Origin: Sulfuritalea sp.
GTDB taxonomy: Bacteria > Pseudomonadota > Gammaproteobacteria > Burkholderiales > Rhodocyclaceae
Assembly: GCA_023229545.1 (NCBI GenBank)
Contig: JALNZB010000009.1
Span: 29,367 to 93,366, forward strand
Direction: 5' to 3'
Length of the DNA: 64,000 bases
The translations under genes were made by a program, and so were the position numbers. Shown here one piece after another: positions 45,134 through 52,987 of the stretch; position 1 is the first letter of the stretch, and every line of letters starts with the position of its first letter. The notes beneath the pieces were generated by a model, which ran no database searches, had not been told where the DNA came from, and saw only the letters and a list, made by a program, of their open reading frames with translations.

Positions 45134-45665
45134 GATGATGGCAATTCGCGGCGGGAATATTCAATTCCGGGGGCGGTGGGGACAGCGCGATATAGACAGT
45201 GGGCCGAAACGGGAAATAGCGGTGAAAGAACTCATGCAGCAATATCGCCTGGCGGCTCTCCTCCTGATTCAAACCATAGCAAGTATCGTCGAAAACCAGC
45301 GCTGGCGCATCGGCCACCACGGCCCGCAAAAACGCCGTGATGCGTGTCTGCCACGGAGTCAGGGCAGCCAGCGGCAATGTCAGGGAAATCGGCGCAATGC
45401 CAAAAGCCCTGAGTCGCTCCAGCCAGCGCGAGAGGCGAACGCCGGCTTTGGTGTCGCCCTTCGCCTGCGCCGGCAACAGAATGTTCTCCAGCAATCCGAA
45501 ATCGGTGAGCAGCCCGCCGTCAGCCGGGATCGCCCACCATGCGCTGGCACTGGACGAGCGCAGCAGCGTGGCGAGAAAGTCGGCACGTTCCACCTCGCGG
45601 TCGAAGCGAACCGCATGAGCGCCGGTCAGGCCCGACAGCCATGAAGAGACGGCGCGCTTGTCCAT
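45114..45665 (-). CDS. degenerate MlaF-like ABC ATPase subunit
   Basis: A 183-residue protein in the place where MlaF is expected, between the permease and the MCE protein. It keeps the outline of an ABC ATPase: the segment after the Q loop (LLENILLPA, 58-66), a helical part, then ALTPWQTRITAFLRAVV (101-117), aligned with the LSGGxxxRxxxARAL signature, and PALVFDDTCYGLN (121-133), aligned with Walker B. But there is no Walker A (GxxGxGKS) at all, the signature SGG is TPW, and the Walker B Glu is Asp. It cannot bind ATP as a normal subunit. It may be a structural relic or work with another ATPase. Confidence 0.6.
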   Translation of the reverse strand: MDKRAVSSWLSGLTGAHAVRFDREVERADFLATLLRSSSASAWWAIPADGGLLTDFGLLENILLPAQAKGDTKAGVRLSRWLERLRAFGIAPISLTLPLAALTPWQTRITAFLRAVVADAPALVFDDTCYGLNQEESRQAILLHEFFHRYFPFRPTVYIALSPPPPELNIPAANCHHHETVLA

Positions 45666-46441
45666 CAGCCGTTCTTCACGATGCCGAACAGCAACACGCC
45701 GTAGACCAGCCAGGCGAACAGCGCGTTAAAGACGGTGACATACATCAGGGTGGTCATCGTCGAGCGCGAAACGACGGCCACCGGATCGGTCGCGCTGCGC
45801 CCGGAGCGCAAGGCCGCCACACAAGGCACGATGCCGAGCAGCACGCCGAACGCAGCGCTCTTTATCAGCGAGTACACCAGATCGACCAGGCGCAGGGTCT
45901 CGAAAAATCCCGACAACATGCCCGTCAGCGAAATATCGAGCAGCAGGGAAGCGAGCAGAATCCCACCCAGCACGGCAAACAGCTCGAAGTAGAACGTCAC
46001 CACCACGCAGGCCAGCGCCAGCGCCGCGACCCGTGGCAGAAAAACCTGCACCAGCGGCGAGAGGCCCATGGCGCGCATGCGCACCAGTTCGTCGCGCCGC
46101 ACCATTCCCAGCACATCGCCGGTAACCAGCACGCTGCTGCGCAGAATCAGCAATATCGCGGTTAACAACGGTCCGACTTCGCGCACCACGGCATACACCA
46201 GAAAATCCACCGCCATGCCGCTGTTGCTGGCCAGCACCTTGATCACGTAAGCGATGATAATGGTGCCAATCATCGCTGCCCTAAAGAATATGCTGGCCGC
46301 CGGATCCAGCCCGAGGCGGATGAACTGCTGCCAGAACACCGTTCGCACCTGTTTCTGGCGCAGGGACGGCACGGTGGCGGCCACCGCCGCGATCAGTTGC
46401 AACGTCTTCGAGCGCCAGACTGTCGCCACGCCGATGCCCAT
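45665..46441 (-). CDS. MlaE family ABC permease
   Basis: A 258-residue permease with about five to six helices. The MlaE pattern is clear: FFRAAMIGTIIIAYVIKVL, YAVVREVGPLLTAILLILRS, then SSVLVTGDVLGMVRRDELVR and MRAMGLSPL (the coupling-helix motif), and KSAAFGVLLGIVPCVAALRS. It should bind an ATPase and an MCE ring. Its stop codon shares a base with the ATPase-like gene start, and its start shares a base with the cyclase stop. Confidence 0.87.
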   Translation of the reverse strand: MGIGVATVWRSKTLQLIAAVAATVPSLRQKQVRTVFWQQFIRLGLDPAASIFFRAAMIGTIIIAYVIKVLASNSGMAVDFLVYAVVREVGPLLTAILLILRSSVLVTGDVLGMVRRDELVRMRAMGLSPLVQVFLPRVAALALACVVVTFYFELFAVLGGILLASLLLDISLTGMLSGFFETLRLVDLVYSLIKSAAFGVLLGIVPCVAALRSGRSATDPVAVVSRSTMTTLMYVTVFNALFAWLVYGVLLFGIVKNG

Positions 46442-48291
46442 CAGACGCCCGCGCCCGGCTCGCGCCCGACGTCCTGCATCAAGTCGAGCGCGGCGGGCTT
46501 CCAGCCATGCAACTGCAGCGTCCCCATGCCCCGCACCTCGTGCGCGCCGATATCGACGAATGTCGCGCGACCCGCCATGGCGGTTGCCACCGCCGCCGAA
46601 ACTATCACCGGATAGGGGAATTGCTTGGTAAACACTTCGATGCGCGATGCGGCGTTGACCGTCGTTCCAACCGCCGTGTACTCGTGTCGCTCGGCCGTTC
46701 CCAGATGCCCGACGACGACATCGCCATAATGCACGCCGATGCCGACCTGCAAGGACGGGATTCCTTCGGCCGCAAGGTCCCGGTTAAGAACTTGCACTCC
46801 GAGCAGCATTTCCTGGGCGGCTTCCAGCGCGCGGCGCACCGGGTCGTCGAGTTCCTGGGGCGCGCCGAAGATCGCCATGAGTCCGTCGCCGAGATACTTG
46901 TCGATCATGCCGCCGGCTTCCTGAATGGCCGGCGACACCGCCGCAAAATAGCGATTGACCAGACGCACCAGTCGATCCGGCGCCAGCACCGCGCTGACGC
47001 GGCTAAAACCTCGAATGTCGGCATACAGCACGCAGACCTTGCGCGATTCTCCGCCCAGGTCCGGCTTGAGTTGGCCGCGCTCGATGGCACGCAGCACCTG
47101 CGGCCCGACATAGCCGGAAAAAGCATCGGCCACTTCGCGCCGACTGCGCAGCATCTCCTGCAAATCGATCAGGCCACGCACCAGCAGCATCGCCAACACG
47201 GTTGCCACCCAGCCTCCCCACGGCAGGATCAAGGTCATCGCGCCGAGACAAAACAAGGCGATGCCGCCCATCAAAACGATCGCGCCCGCCCAGAGCAGCA
47301 GTTTGCGCGGTCGGGTCTTGCCGCGCAACGCCAGTGCGGCGGAAGCGACAAAAGCGGCTTGCAACGGCGCCGGCAAGGAACTCACCAGCCCGCCGTTCAT
47401 CAGCGAGCGCCATATCTGCGCTTGCAGGAAAATGCCCGGCACCTTGCGTTCGAGAGGCTCCGTCGCCGATAGCGGCACGGGCAGTTCGTGCCTGTCCTCG
47501 AAGGAAAAAGCGCCGCCGATCAAGACGGCCTTGCCGCCAAACGCGGCGCGCAACTTTTCCGTGGCACCGCTATCCACCCATTGCAGCACGTCGACAATCG
47601 AAACCACGGTCATCGGCGCGCCCAGTGCGAAATTGATTTCGCCCGACCAGTCCTGCACATTGCCCAGTTGCGCCGCCATGCGCGCCGCCTGCGGCACGGC
47701 GGCCGTGGTCGGCTGGCACTTGCTTCCGGGATAGCCGCGCACAATGCCATCCGGATCTTCGCAAACCACCGGCGACGCCGTGGGGTCGCCCTTGGTATTG
47801 CGCCTTGCCACTGTCACGAAGGACGGAAAAATAGGGCGGAAACGACCCTGCAAGCCGTCCCAGGTTTCCGACAGGACGATCGGCGATACCCTGGCCAGCG
47901 CATGCAGGCCGGTCAGCAGCGCCAGGTCGTAATCCTTCACCCGCGACGACTGCATGTCGCGGTAGCTCTTGGAAGGCAGCACCAGATCGAGGCCAACCAC
48001 GCTCGGGCGCGCCTCGGCCAGGCCGGACATGACGCGACCGAGATAGGGATGAATCAGCGTCAGCGGCTCCGGCGTCGATTCGAGAAAGGCTTCATCGACG
48101 GCCACCAGCACCAGATCGTTGGCGATTGGATGCGGACCGGTGGCGCGCAGGATGCGGAATGCCGCATCGCGCGCCGACCGCTCGAACGGCGCGAAGGCGC
48201 CGGCCAGTTGCAGCGCCGCAGCCGCGGCGAAAAACACCGCCAACAGCCACACATCGCGCCGCCAGCCAGTGGTTCGAGAGACGGCGGACAC
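46441..48291 (-). CDS. CHASE2 adenylate/guanylate cyclase
   Basis: A 616-residue membrane enzyme. An N-terminal helix (VWLLAVFFAAAAALQLAGAF) is followed by a large periplasmic CHASE2 domain (FRILRATGPHPIANDLVLVA; VVGLDLVLPSKSYRDM), three more helices (330-400), and a class III cyclase domain. Metal-binding Asp residues are in VLYADIRGFS and DKYLGDGLMAIFGAP; TAVGTTVNAASRIE supplies the transition-state residues. The substrate-specifying positions cannot be decided safely here, so cAMP is likely but not certain. A cNMP-binding protein is encoded two genes upstream. Confidence 0.88.
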   Translation of the reverse strand: MSAVSRTTGWRRDVWLLAVFFAAAAALQLAGAFAPFERSARDAAFRILRATGPHPIANDLVLVAVDEAFLESTPEPLTLIHPYLGRVMSGLAEARPSVVGLDLVLPSKSYRDMQSSRVKDYDLALLTGLHALARVSPIVLSETWDGLQGRFRPIFPSFVTVARRNTKGDPTASPVVCEDPDGIVRGYPGSKCQPTTAAVPQAARMAAQLGNVQDWSGEINFALGAPMTVVSIVDVLQWVDSGATEKLRAAFGGKAVLIGGAFSFEDRHELPVPLSATEPLERKVPGIFLQAQIWRSLMNGGLVSSLPAPLQAAFVASAALALRGKTRPRKLLLWAGAIVLMGGIALFCLGAMTLILPWGGWVATVLAMLLVRGLIDLQEMLRSRREVADAFSGYVGPQVLRAIERGQLKPDLGGESRKVCVLYADIRGFSRVSAVLAPDRLVRLVNRYFAAVSPAIQEAGGMIDKYLGDGLMAIFGAPQELDDPVRRALEAAQEMLLGVQVLNRDLAAEGIPSLQVGIGVHYGDVVVGHLGTAERHEYTAVGTTVNAASRIEVFTKQFPYPVIVSAAVATAMAGRATFVDIGAHEVRGMGTLQLHGWKPAALDLMQDVGREPGAGV

Positions 48292-48303
48292 GGGCTCAAG
48301 CGT

Positions 48304-49224
48304 TCAGAGTTGCGCCCGTTTTTGCACGGCGAGCTCGTCCGGTCGCTCCTTGGCCAGTTCGCGCCACAGCACGCGCGCATCGTCGGCCAGGCCCGCCGCC
48401 TCCAGCGTGATGGCATAACGCAGGCGCTGGGCAAACGACGCCCCCGCCTTCGGCGACTCCGCCGCCAGGCGCGTTGTCGTATCGGCATCGAGAATGCTGA
48501 AACGCGCCTTGCCGATAACTTTGGCGCCATCGGCGGGCATCGCTTCCACGCTCCAGATGTAGTCCCGGCCCGGCGCCAGCGCTTTCTCGATCGGCACGCG
48601 CCACTCCGTTCCGGCAACCGATTCCTCCAATACGGGAACGCCCTCACCGGTCGTCAACGTCAGGCGATATTTTGCAACGTCAGGCAGGGCGCCCCAGGAA
48701 AAGCGCGGCACCGTGGAACGCAGCGCCGTCTTGTCGGGCGACAGCCCGATGATCGAGACGCCCACGGCAAGGCTGCGCATTCTGACCGCCGCCTGCGTTC
48801 TGCGTCCGCCCAGGCTCATCTCCTTCGCCGTCGCATTGGCCGCCAGCGCACCCATGCGCTGCACCGCCGGCGCTGCACCGCTGATCCGGGTAATGCCCTG
48901 TTTCTCTATCCTGAACTTTGCCGGGCCGGAAAACACCTGCTCTTCCGATGGGCTGTAGAAGGTAATCGAAACGCTCCCGCCCTTTTCCACCTCGATCAGC
49001 GTGGCGGGTTCCAGATAGGCCAGAATAGCCAGCGGCTGGCGGGCGGCGCCGTCACCTGTCCACGCCTTGCCCGTCAGGTCGGTGACCATGCCGACGGCAG
49101 CGGCCAGGGCCGGAGCGACTGCAACAAGCAGCGCAACGATCGCAACCAGTTGCCGCAGCCCGCGAGCGGCTCCGAACGATGCATCACGCGATGCAACGAG
49201 AATTGTTCCTGAATAAACAAACAT
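48304..49224 (-). CDS. FecR domain periplasmic protein
   Basis: A 306-residue exported protein with a strong AAAGGAGG site before its ATG and a hydrophobic signal (LVAIVALLVAVAPALAAAVG). Residues 60-130 fit a FecR domain (PLAILAYLEPATLIEVEKGG; VSITFYSPSEEQVFSGPAKF). The second half has a fibronectin-like strand pattern (PRFSWGALPDVAKYRLTLTT; YIWSVEAMPADGAKVIGKAR) and a helical C-terminus. FecR proteins with adjacent CHASE2 cyclases are a recurrent pair, so it probably feeds the sensor domain of the cyclase. Confidence 0.82.
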   Translation of the reverse strand: MFVYSGTILVASRDASFGAARGLRQLVAIVALLVAVAPALAAAVGMVTDLTGKAWTGDGAARQPLAILAYLEPATLIEVEKGGSVSITFYSPSEEQVFSGPAKFRIEKQGITRISGAAPAVQRMGALAANATAKEMSLGGRRTQAAVRMRSLAVGVSIIGLSPDKTALRSTVPRFSWGALPDVAKYRLTLTTGEGVPVLEESVAGTEWRVPIEKALAPGRDYIWSVEAMPADGAKVIGKARFSILDADTTTRLAAESPKAGASFAQRLRYAITLEAAGLADDARVLWRELAKERPDELAVQKRAQL

Positions 49225-49320
49225 GGCAGCCTCCTTTGCAACAGGTCGCTATCTCAAGCGGATAACGCCAAGTATCCCCGACCTCCGCACCGGGGTCAAA
49301 CACGGTGGCTGTCGCGCCGG

Positions 49321-49905
49321 TCAACCTGTCGTGCGAGAGACGGAGGCGTTGTGTCCCCGGTTTGCTTCTGCCGCAGGTTCCGCCACGGAGACACGCGCCT
49401 TGTTGCCATGCCGCCGGGACGCGTCCAGCAGCAGTACTTCGCTGTTCATTTCCGAAAGGTGCTCTGCCATCAGCCACGCCATATTCTTGAGCAGAGACAC
49501 AGCCACCCTGGGCTGAGCGAATATTGCGCCTTCGGTCAGGCGCAGGGCGATCGACTTTTCCGCCGCCCTTACCGATGCCATGCGGTGACGATTGGTGATC
49601 AGCGCCATCTCGCCAAAGTGCTCCCCCGGCAACACAAAGGCAACGTGAGCCTCGGATTTATCGACTTGCTTGAACACCTCGAATTTTCCCTGCACGACGA
49701 CATACATCGAGTTCCCCGAAGAGCCCTCCTCAAAAACCATATCGCCCGGCGCGAACGTCGCCTTCGACGCGCCACGCAGCAATTCGGCCAGATCCTCGCG
49801 CTCCAATTCCCGAAAGAGAACGATCGAGGACATAAGCTTCAACAACAATAATTCAACCTTGGGAGCACCCGTTACCGCCCCCCGGCTGTCGTCAGGACGT
49901 TCCAT
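49321..49905 (-). CDS. cyclic-nucleotide-binding domain protein (no DNA-binding domain)
   Basis: A 194-residue protein with a strong GGAGG site. It has one cNMP-binding domain (about 25-140): LFRELEREDLAELLRGASKA, FAPGDMVFEEGSSGNSMYVV, and the binding cassette GEHFGEMALITNRHRMASVR. A helix-turn-helix is absent, so it is not a CRP-type activator. The C-terminal 40 residues are polar. Being in the same run as the cyclase, it is a plausible receptor for the cyclic nucleotide, acting on a protein such as the transport complex. It is 96 bases upstream of the FecR gene. Confidence 0.82.
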   Translation of the reverse strand: MERPDDSRGAVTGAPKVELLLLKLMSSIVLFRELEREDLAELLRGASKATFAPGDMVFEEGSSGNSMYVVVQGKFEVFKQVDKSEAHVAFVLPGEHFGEMALITNRHRMASVRAAEKSIALRLTEGAIFAQPRVAVSLLKNMAWLMAEHLSEMNSEVLLLDASRRHGNKARVSVAEPAAEANRGHNASVSRTTG

Positions 49906-50054
49906 TTACCTCCTTCATCGGCGAAAAACCTGGTCGCCATTCTTGCACAAAGCCTTGCCGGGTGCGACGGCGCTGCCACGCTCGTCCCCTCCGGATTGAA
50001 GGGACCCGCTGCTGAGGCGGCGCGCCGGGGCATCTTTAACTAAGAACGTCATCT

Positions 50055-50082
50055 AGTTAAAGGAACTCAGTTTCCTTTAACT
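50055..50082. repeat. perfect inverted repeat at the end of the Fic gene
   Basis: AGTTAAAGGAA-N6-TTCCTTTAACT, with 11-base perfect arms (12 with the flanking T/A). A third unit, CTTTAACTAAG, lies at 50035-50045 as a direct repeat of the right arm. The repeat covers the stop codon of the Fic gene. It could be a hairpin terminator or a binding site; AT-rich arms in GC-rich DNA are conspicuous. Confidence 0.65.
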
Positions 50083-51200
50083 AAGGAAGAGACCAAGGTA
50101 ACGATCAAAGGCAAAGACCCGCCCCCTCGCCTGCCCCGAAATCTCCACAAGAATCCCTAATTTTTGCAGATCCCTGACGAGTGTTTGGGCCGTGGGGCTG
50201 CTGACAGCAAGGCCTTGTCCAAGTTCGGTCGCCGTGATGATCGGCTTTCGATACAACAGGTTAAGCGCGGCCCGCGCATTGGGCACGCGCTTGCCGAGAG
50301 CAAGAATGGACTGCTCGACCTCGGTACGCAGCAGAAGAATCTTGCCAAACACATCGCGTCCCTTGGCAGCCGTTTCCGCCATGCCGGCAAGAAAGAAGCG
50401 CACCCAGTGAATCAGGTCGTTCGAGACCCTTACTCCCATCAGTGCATCGTAATAACTGGCCCGGTTGCGCTCGAAAAAATCCGAAAGGTAGAGCGATGGC
50501 TTTGCCAGCAGGCCGTGGCTGACCAGGTACAGAGGGATCAGCAAACGCCCGATGCGGCCGTTGCCGTCGGAAAATGGATGGACGGTTTCAAACTGGTAAT
50601 GGCTGATTGCGATGCGGATCAGATGCGGGACGGCAATTGAGTCGTTGTGCCAGAACTTTTCCAGGTCGCCCATCAGCTCGGGCACTTCGCTCGGATGCGG
50701 TGGGATGAATACCGCGTCGCTCAGGCTCGATCCGCCGATCCAGTTCTGGCTGCTGCGAAACTCACCGGGCTGCTTGTGCTCGCCGCGCATCAGCAACGCA
50801 TGCGCCTGGCGTAGCAGTCGATTCGATAGCGGCAGCGTCTTCAGTTCGGCGCGGCCTGATTCACCGCGTCGATGTAATTGCGCACTTCGCGCCAGTCGTC
50901 GCGCTTCTCCGGCTGCATCTGATCCTCGGAAAGCAGCGCCTCGTCAATACCAGTCTGCGTGCCTTCGATGCGGCTGGAGGTCTGCGCTTCCTTGAACACG
51001 TGCATCTGGATGAACAAGTCGATGTCCGGCACGATCAGCGAATAGGCGTTGAGTTCGCCCAGCGCCCGGTTCGCCTGCTCCAGCAGGGTGTTGATGGTCG
51101 GGTCTTCCCAGGTCCAGACTTGATTGATGGCAACCGGCGAGAAACTGCGGTGCTGGTATTGCTTCTTCCAGACACCCGCCTTGAACTGTTCCAGTTTCAT
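50077..51200 (-). pseudogene. Fic family AMP-transferase, frameshifted
   Basis: Two reading frames together make one Fic protein of about 372 residues. The N-terminal part (51200 to about 50845) has Fic_N (FKEAQTSSRIEGTQTGIDEA), including the inhibitory S-x-x-x-E-G, and ends RNYIDAVNQAAPN-stop. The other frame continues the same family sequence as AELKTLPLSNRLLRQAHALL, then GEFRSSQNWIGG, the active-site motif HPFSDGNGRIGRL, and a C-terminal winged helix (TATELGQGLAVSSPTAQTLV). A single-base shift near 50848-50860 breaks the gene. It may be a real lesion or a sequencing error. All catalytic residues remain in the second frame. Confidence 0.8.
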
Positions 51201-51279
51201 GGCCGTGATCTCAAAGATACTTTCGCATGTCGGACGTAATCATCGGCGGATGTTATCCCAGCTTTGCTTGATGACGGCG

Positions 51280-52815
51280 TCACTTCGCAAAGTTATGCGA
51301 AGCAGCGCCTTCGATGGCGCAGGCTCGCTCGTCCTCATCCAGCGGCTCGAACCAGGTCAACTGCTTTTCGAGCACGGCCACGGTCGCCTCCGACGCATCG
51401 CCGCTGCGCGCCATGAGGCGGCGGCGCAGTTCTGCGGCGGACGCCTCGGTGGCGAGAATGCGAAAGTCGACGCCAAGTTCGACCGCCAGAGCGCGGAAGG
51501 CGGCGCGTTCCTCGCGCCGCAAAAACGCCGCATCGACGATCACCGGCCAGTCGGCGGACAGTATCTCGCGGGCCAGAGTGTGCAGCCGCGCATAGGTGCG
51601 CGTCGTCGCCTCCGCCGTGTAGATGCCGCCATCCAGCGTCGAGTCGCTGCTGTCCTGCGGCGCCAGCCCGAACAGGCGCTTGCGCTCGACGTCCGAGCGT
51701 AAACGCACCGTGCCGCCGACAGTTGCCGCGCCGAGCAGGCGCGCCGAGCTGGCGGCGGTCTTGCCCGAACCCGAAAGGCCGCAGGTGATGACAAGAGTCG
51801 GCGCTGGCGGTACGGCGATTTGCCATGCGAGTTGCAGATAGGCGCGTGCTGCGGCGACATCGTTCATGCCCTGCTCGCCGTCTTCCTGCGTCGAACGCAG
51901 GGCGGCGACCTTGGCGCGCACCACGGCGCGATACACGGCATAGAAGCGCAGCACGGCCAGCGCCTGGAAATCGCCGCTGGCCTCCAGCCATGAATTCAGC
52001 AGCCAGGTGGCGAGCCCCGGCTGGCGGTGATCGAGCAGATCGATCCAGACGAAGGCGACTTCGCTGGCGACATCGTTCCAGCGGAAATCCTCGTTGAACT
52101 CGATGCAGTCGAAGGGCGTCACATGGCCGTCGATCAGTACCAGATTTCCCAGATGCAGGTCGCCATGACCTTCGCGTACGCGACCGCCGGCCTTGCGCGC
52201 GGCAAAGTCGGCGGCGCGGCGCGCAAACTCATCGTCGGTCCAGAGCGCCAGTTGCTCGACTTGCGCTTGATCCGACTGCGGCATGATCTCCCGCAGTTCC
52301 ACGAAGTTTTCCCGCGCCGTCGCCAGCACCTGATCCGGCGCGCCAAAGCGCGAGCCGGGGGCAGCCACGGTCGCCGCCTCCTGAAAAGCGCAAAGCGTGG
52401 CGGCGAGCTGGAACAAATGCGCCGGTTGCAGCTCACCGCGCAATGCGACGCGATCAAGCCGACCGCTCTCGTCGAAGCGCCGCATGCGCACCGCCCATTC
52501 GATGGCCGGCAGCGCGCCGAGCCGGGGCTGCTCTGGCGTGCCGCCGATCGGCACCACGTCGAGGTACAGCTCCGGGGCGAAGCGGCGGTTCAGCACCAGT
52601 TCGGCGCGACAGCACGCCTCGCGCTGCGCCAGCGTGCCGTAATCGAGAAAGGGCAGCGTGATCGCCTTCTTGATCTTGTAGGCGAATTCGCCGGCCAGCA
52701 GCAGCCACGAGGCGTGCGTCTCGACCCATTCGACCCGATCAACGGGATGCGGGTAACGACGCAGATCGAGGAGGGCCGTGATCAGGGGCGGCAGGACGGA
52801 GGACATAGGCGTCAT
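51280..52815 (-). CDS. bifunctional APH-like phosphotransferase / AAA_33 kinase
   Basis: A 511-residue protein. The start MTPMSSVLPP has GGAG five bases upstream. Part 1 (about 1-330) is an aminoglycoside-phosphotransferase-like fold: LLLAGEFAYKIKKAITLPFL carries the Lys, HGDLHLGNLVLIDG the catalytic loop and FDCIEFNEDFRW the metal-binding Asp. Part 2 is a P-loop kinase with ITCGLSGSGKT and lid-like RSDVERKRLFGL. Such fusions are common in proteobacteria; the substrate is unknown. A dispersed repeat encodes VPPAPTLV immediately before the P-loop strand. Confidence 0.85.
   Translation of the reverse strand: MTPMSSVLPPLITALLDLRRYPHPVDRVEWVETHASWLLLAGEFAYKIKKAITLPFLDYGTLAQREACCRAELVLNRRFAPELYLDVVPIGGTPEQPRLGALPAIEWAVRMRRFDESGRLDRVALRGELQPAHLFQLAATLCAFQEAATVAAPGSRFGAPDQVLATARENFVELREIMPQSDQAQVEQLALWTDDEFARRAADFAARKAGGRVREGHGDLHLGNLVLIDGHVTPFDCIEFNEDFRWNDVASEVAFVWIDLLDHRQPGLATWLLNSWLEASGDFQALAVLRFYAVYRAVVRAKVAALRSTQEDGEQGMNDVAAARAYLQLAWQIAVPPAPTLVITCGLSGSGKTAASSARLLGAATVGGTVRLRSDVERKRLFGLAPQDSSDSTLDGGIYTAEATTRTYARLHTLAREILSADWPVIVDAAFLRREERAAFRALAVELGVDFRILATEASAAELRRRLMARSGDASEATVAVLEKQLTWFEPLDEDERACAIEGAASHNFAK
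51796..51817 (+). repeat. dispersed 22-bp repeat, copy 9 (in coding sequence)
   Basis: Full consensus match (centre GCTGGCGGTA). It lies in the linker between the two domains of the kinase gene; the opposite strand encodes VPPAPTL. Confidence 0.8.
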
Positions 52816-52901
52816 TATCGCTCCGGTCGACGACGGATCGTTGCACTGCAAGTTGCCGGCGAAACGCCGGCGCTCCCGGAATTTCGCGGAAACCTACTTC
52901 G

Positions 52902-52935
52902 ATAACCCGCCCTTGACCTGCGCTTAACGGGTTAT
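52902..52935. repeat. inverted repeat upstream of sulP
   Basis: ATAACCCG-N18-CGGGTTAT, perfect 8-base arms, 53-86 bases before the transporter start. A TTGACC lies between the arms (52913-52918). It may be an operator; no partner regulator can be named. Confidence 0.35.
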
Positions 52936-52987
52936 TAACGCGCTCTTCGTCAGACTCCGCTCATCGCCTTGAACTGGAGTTTTCACA

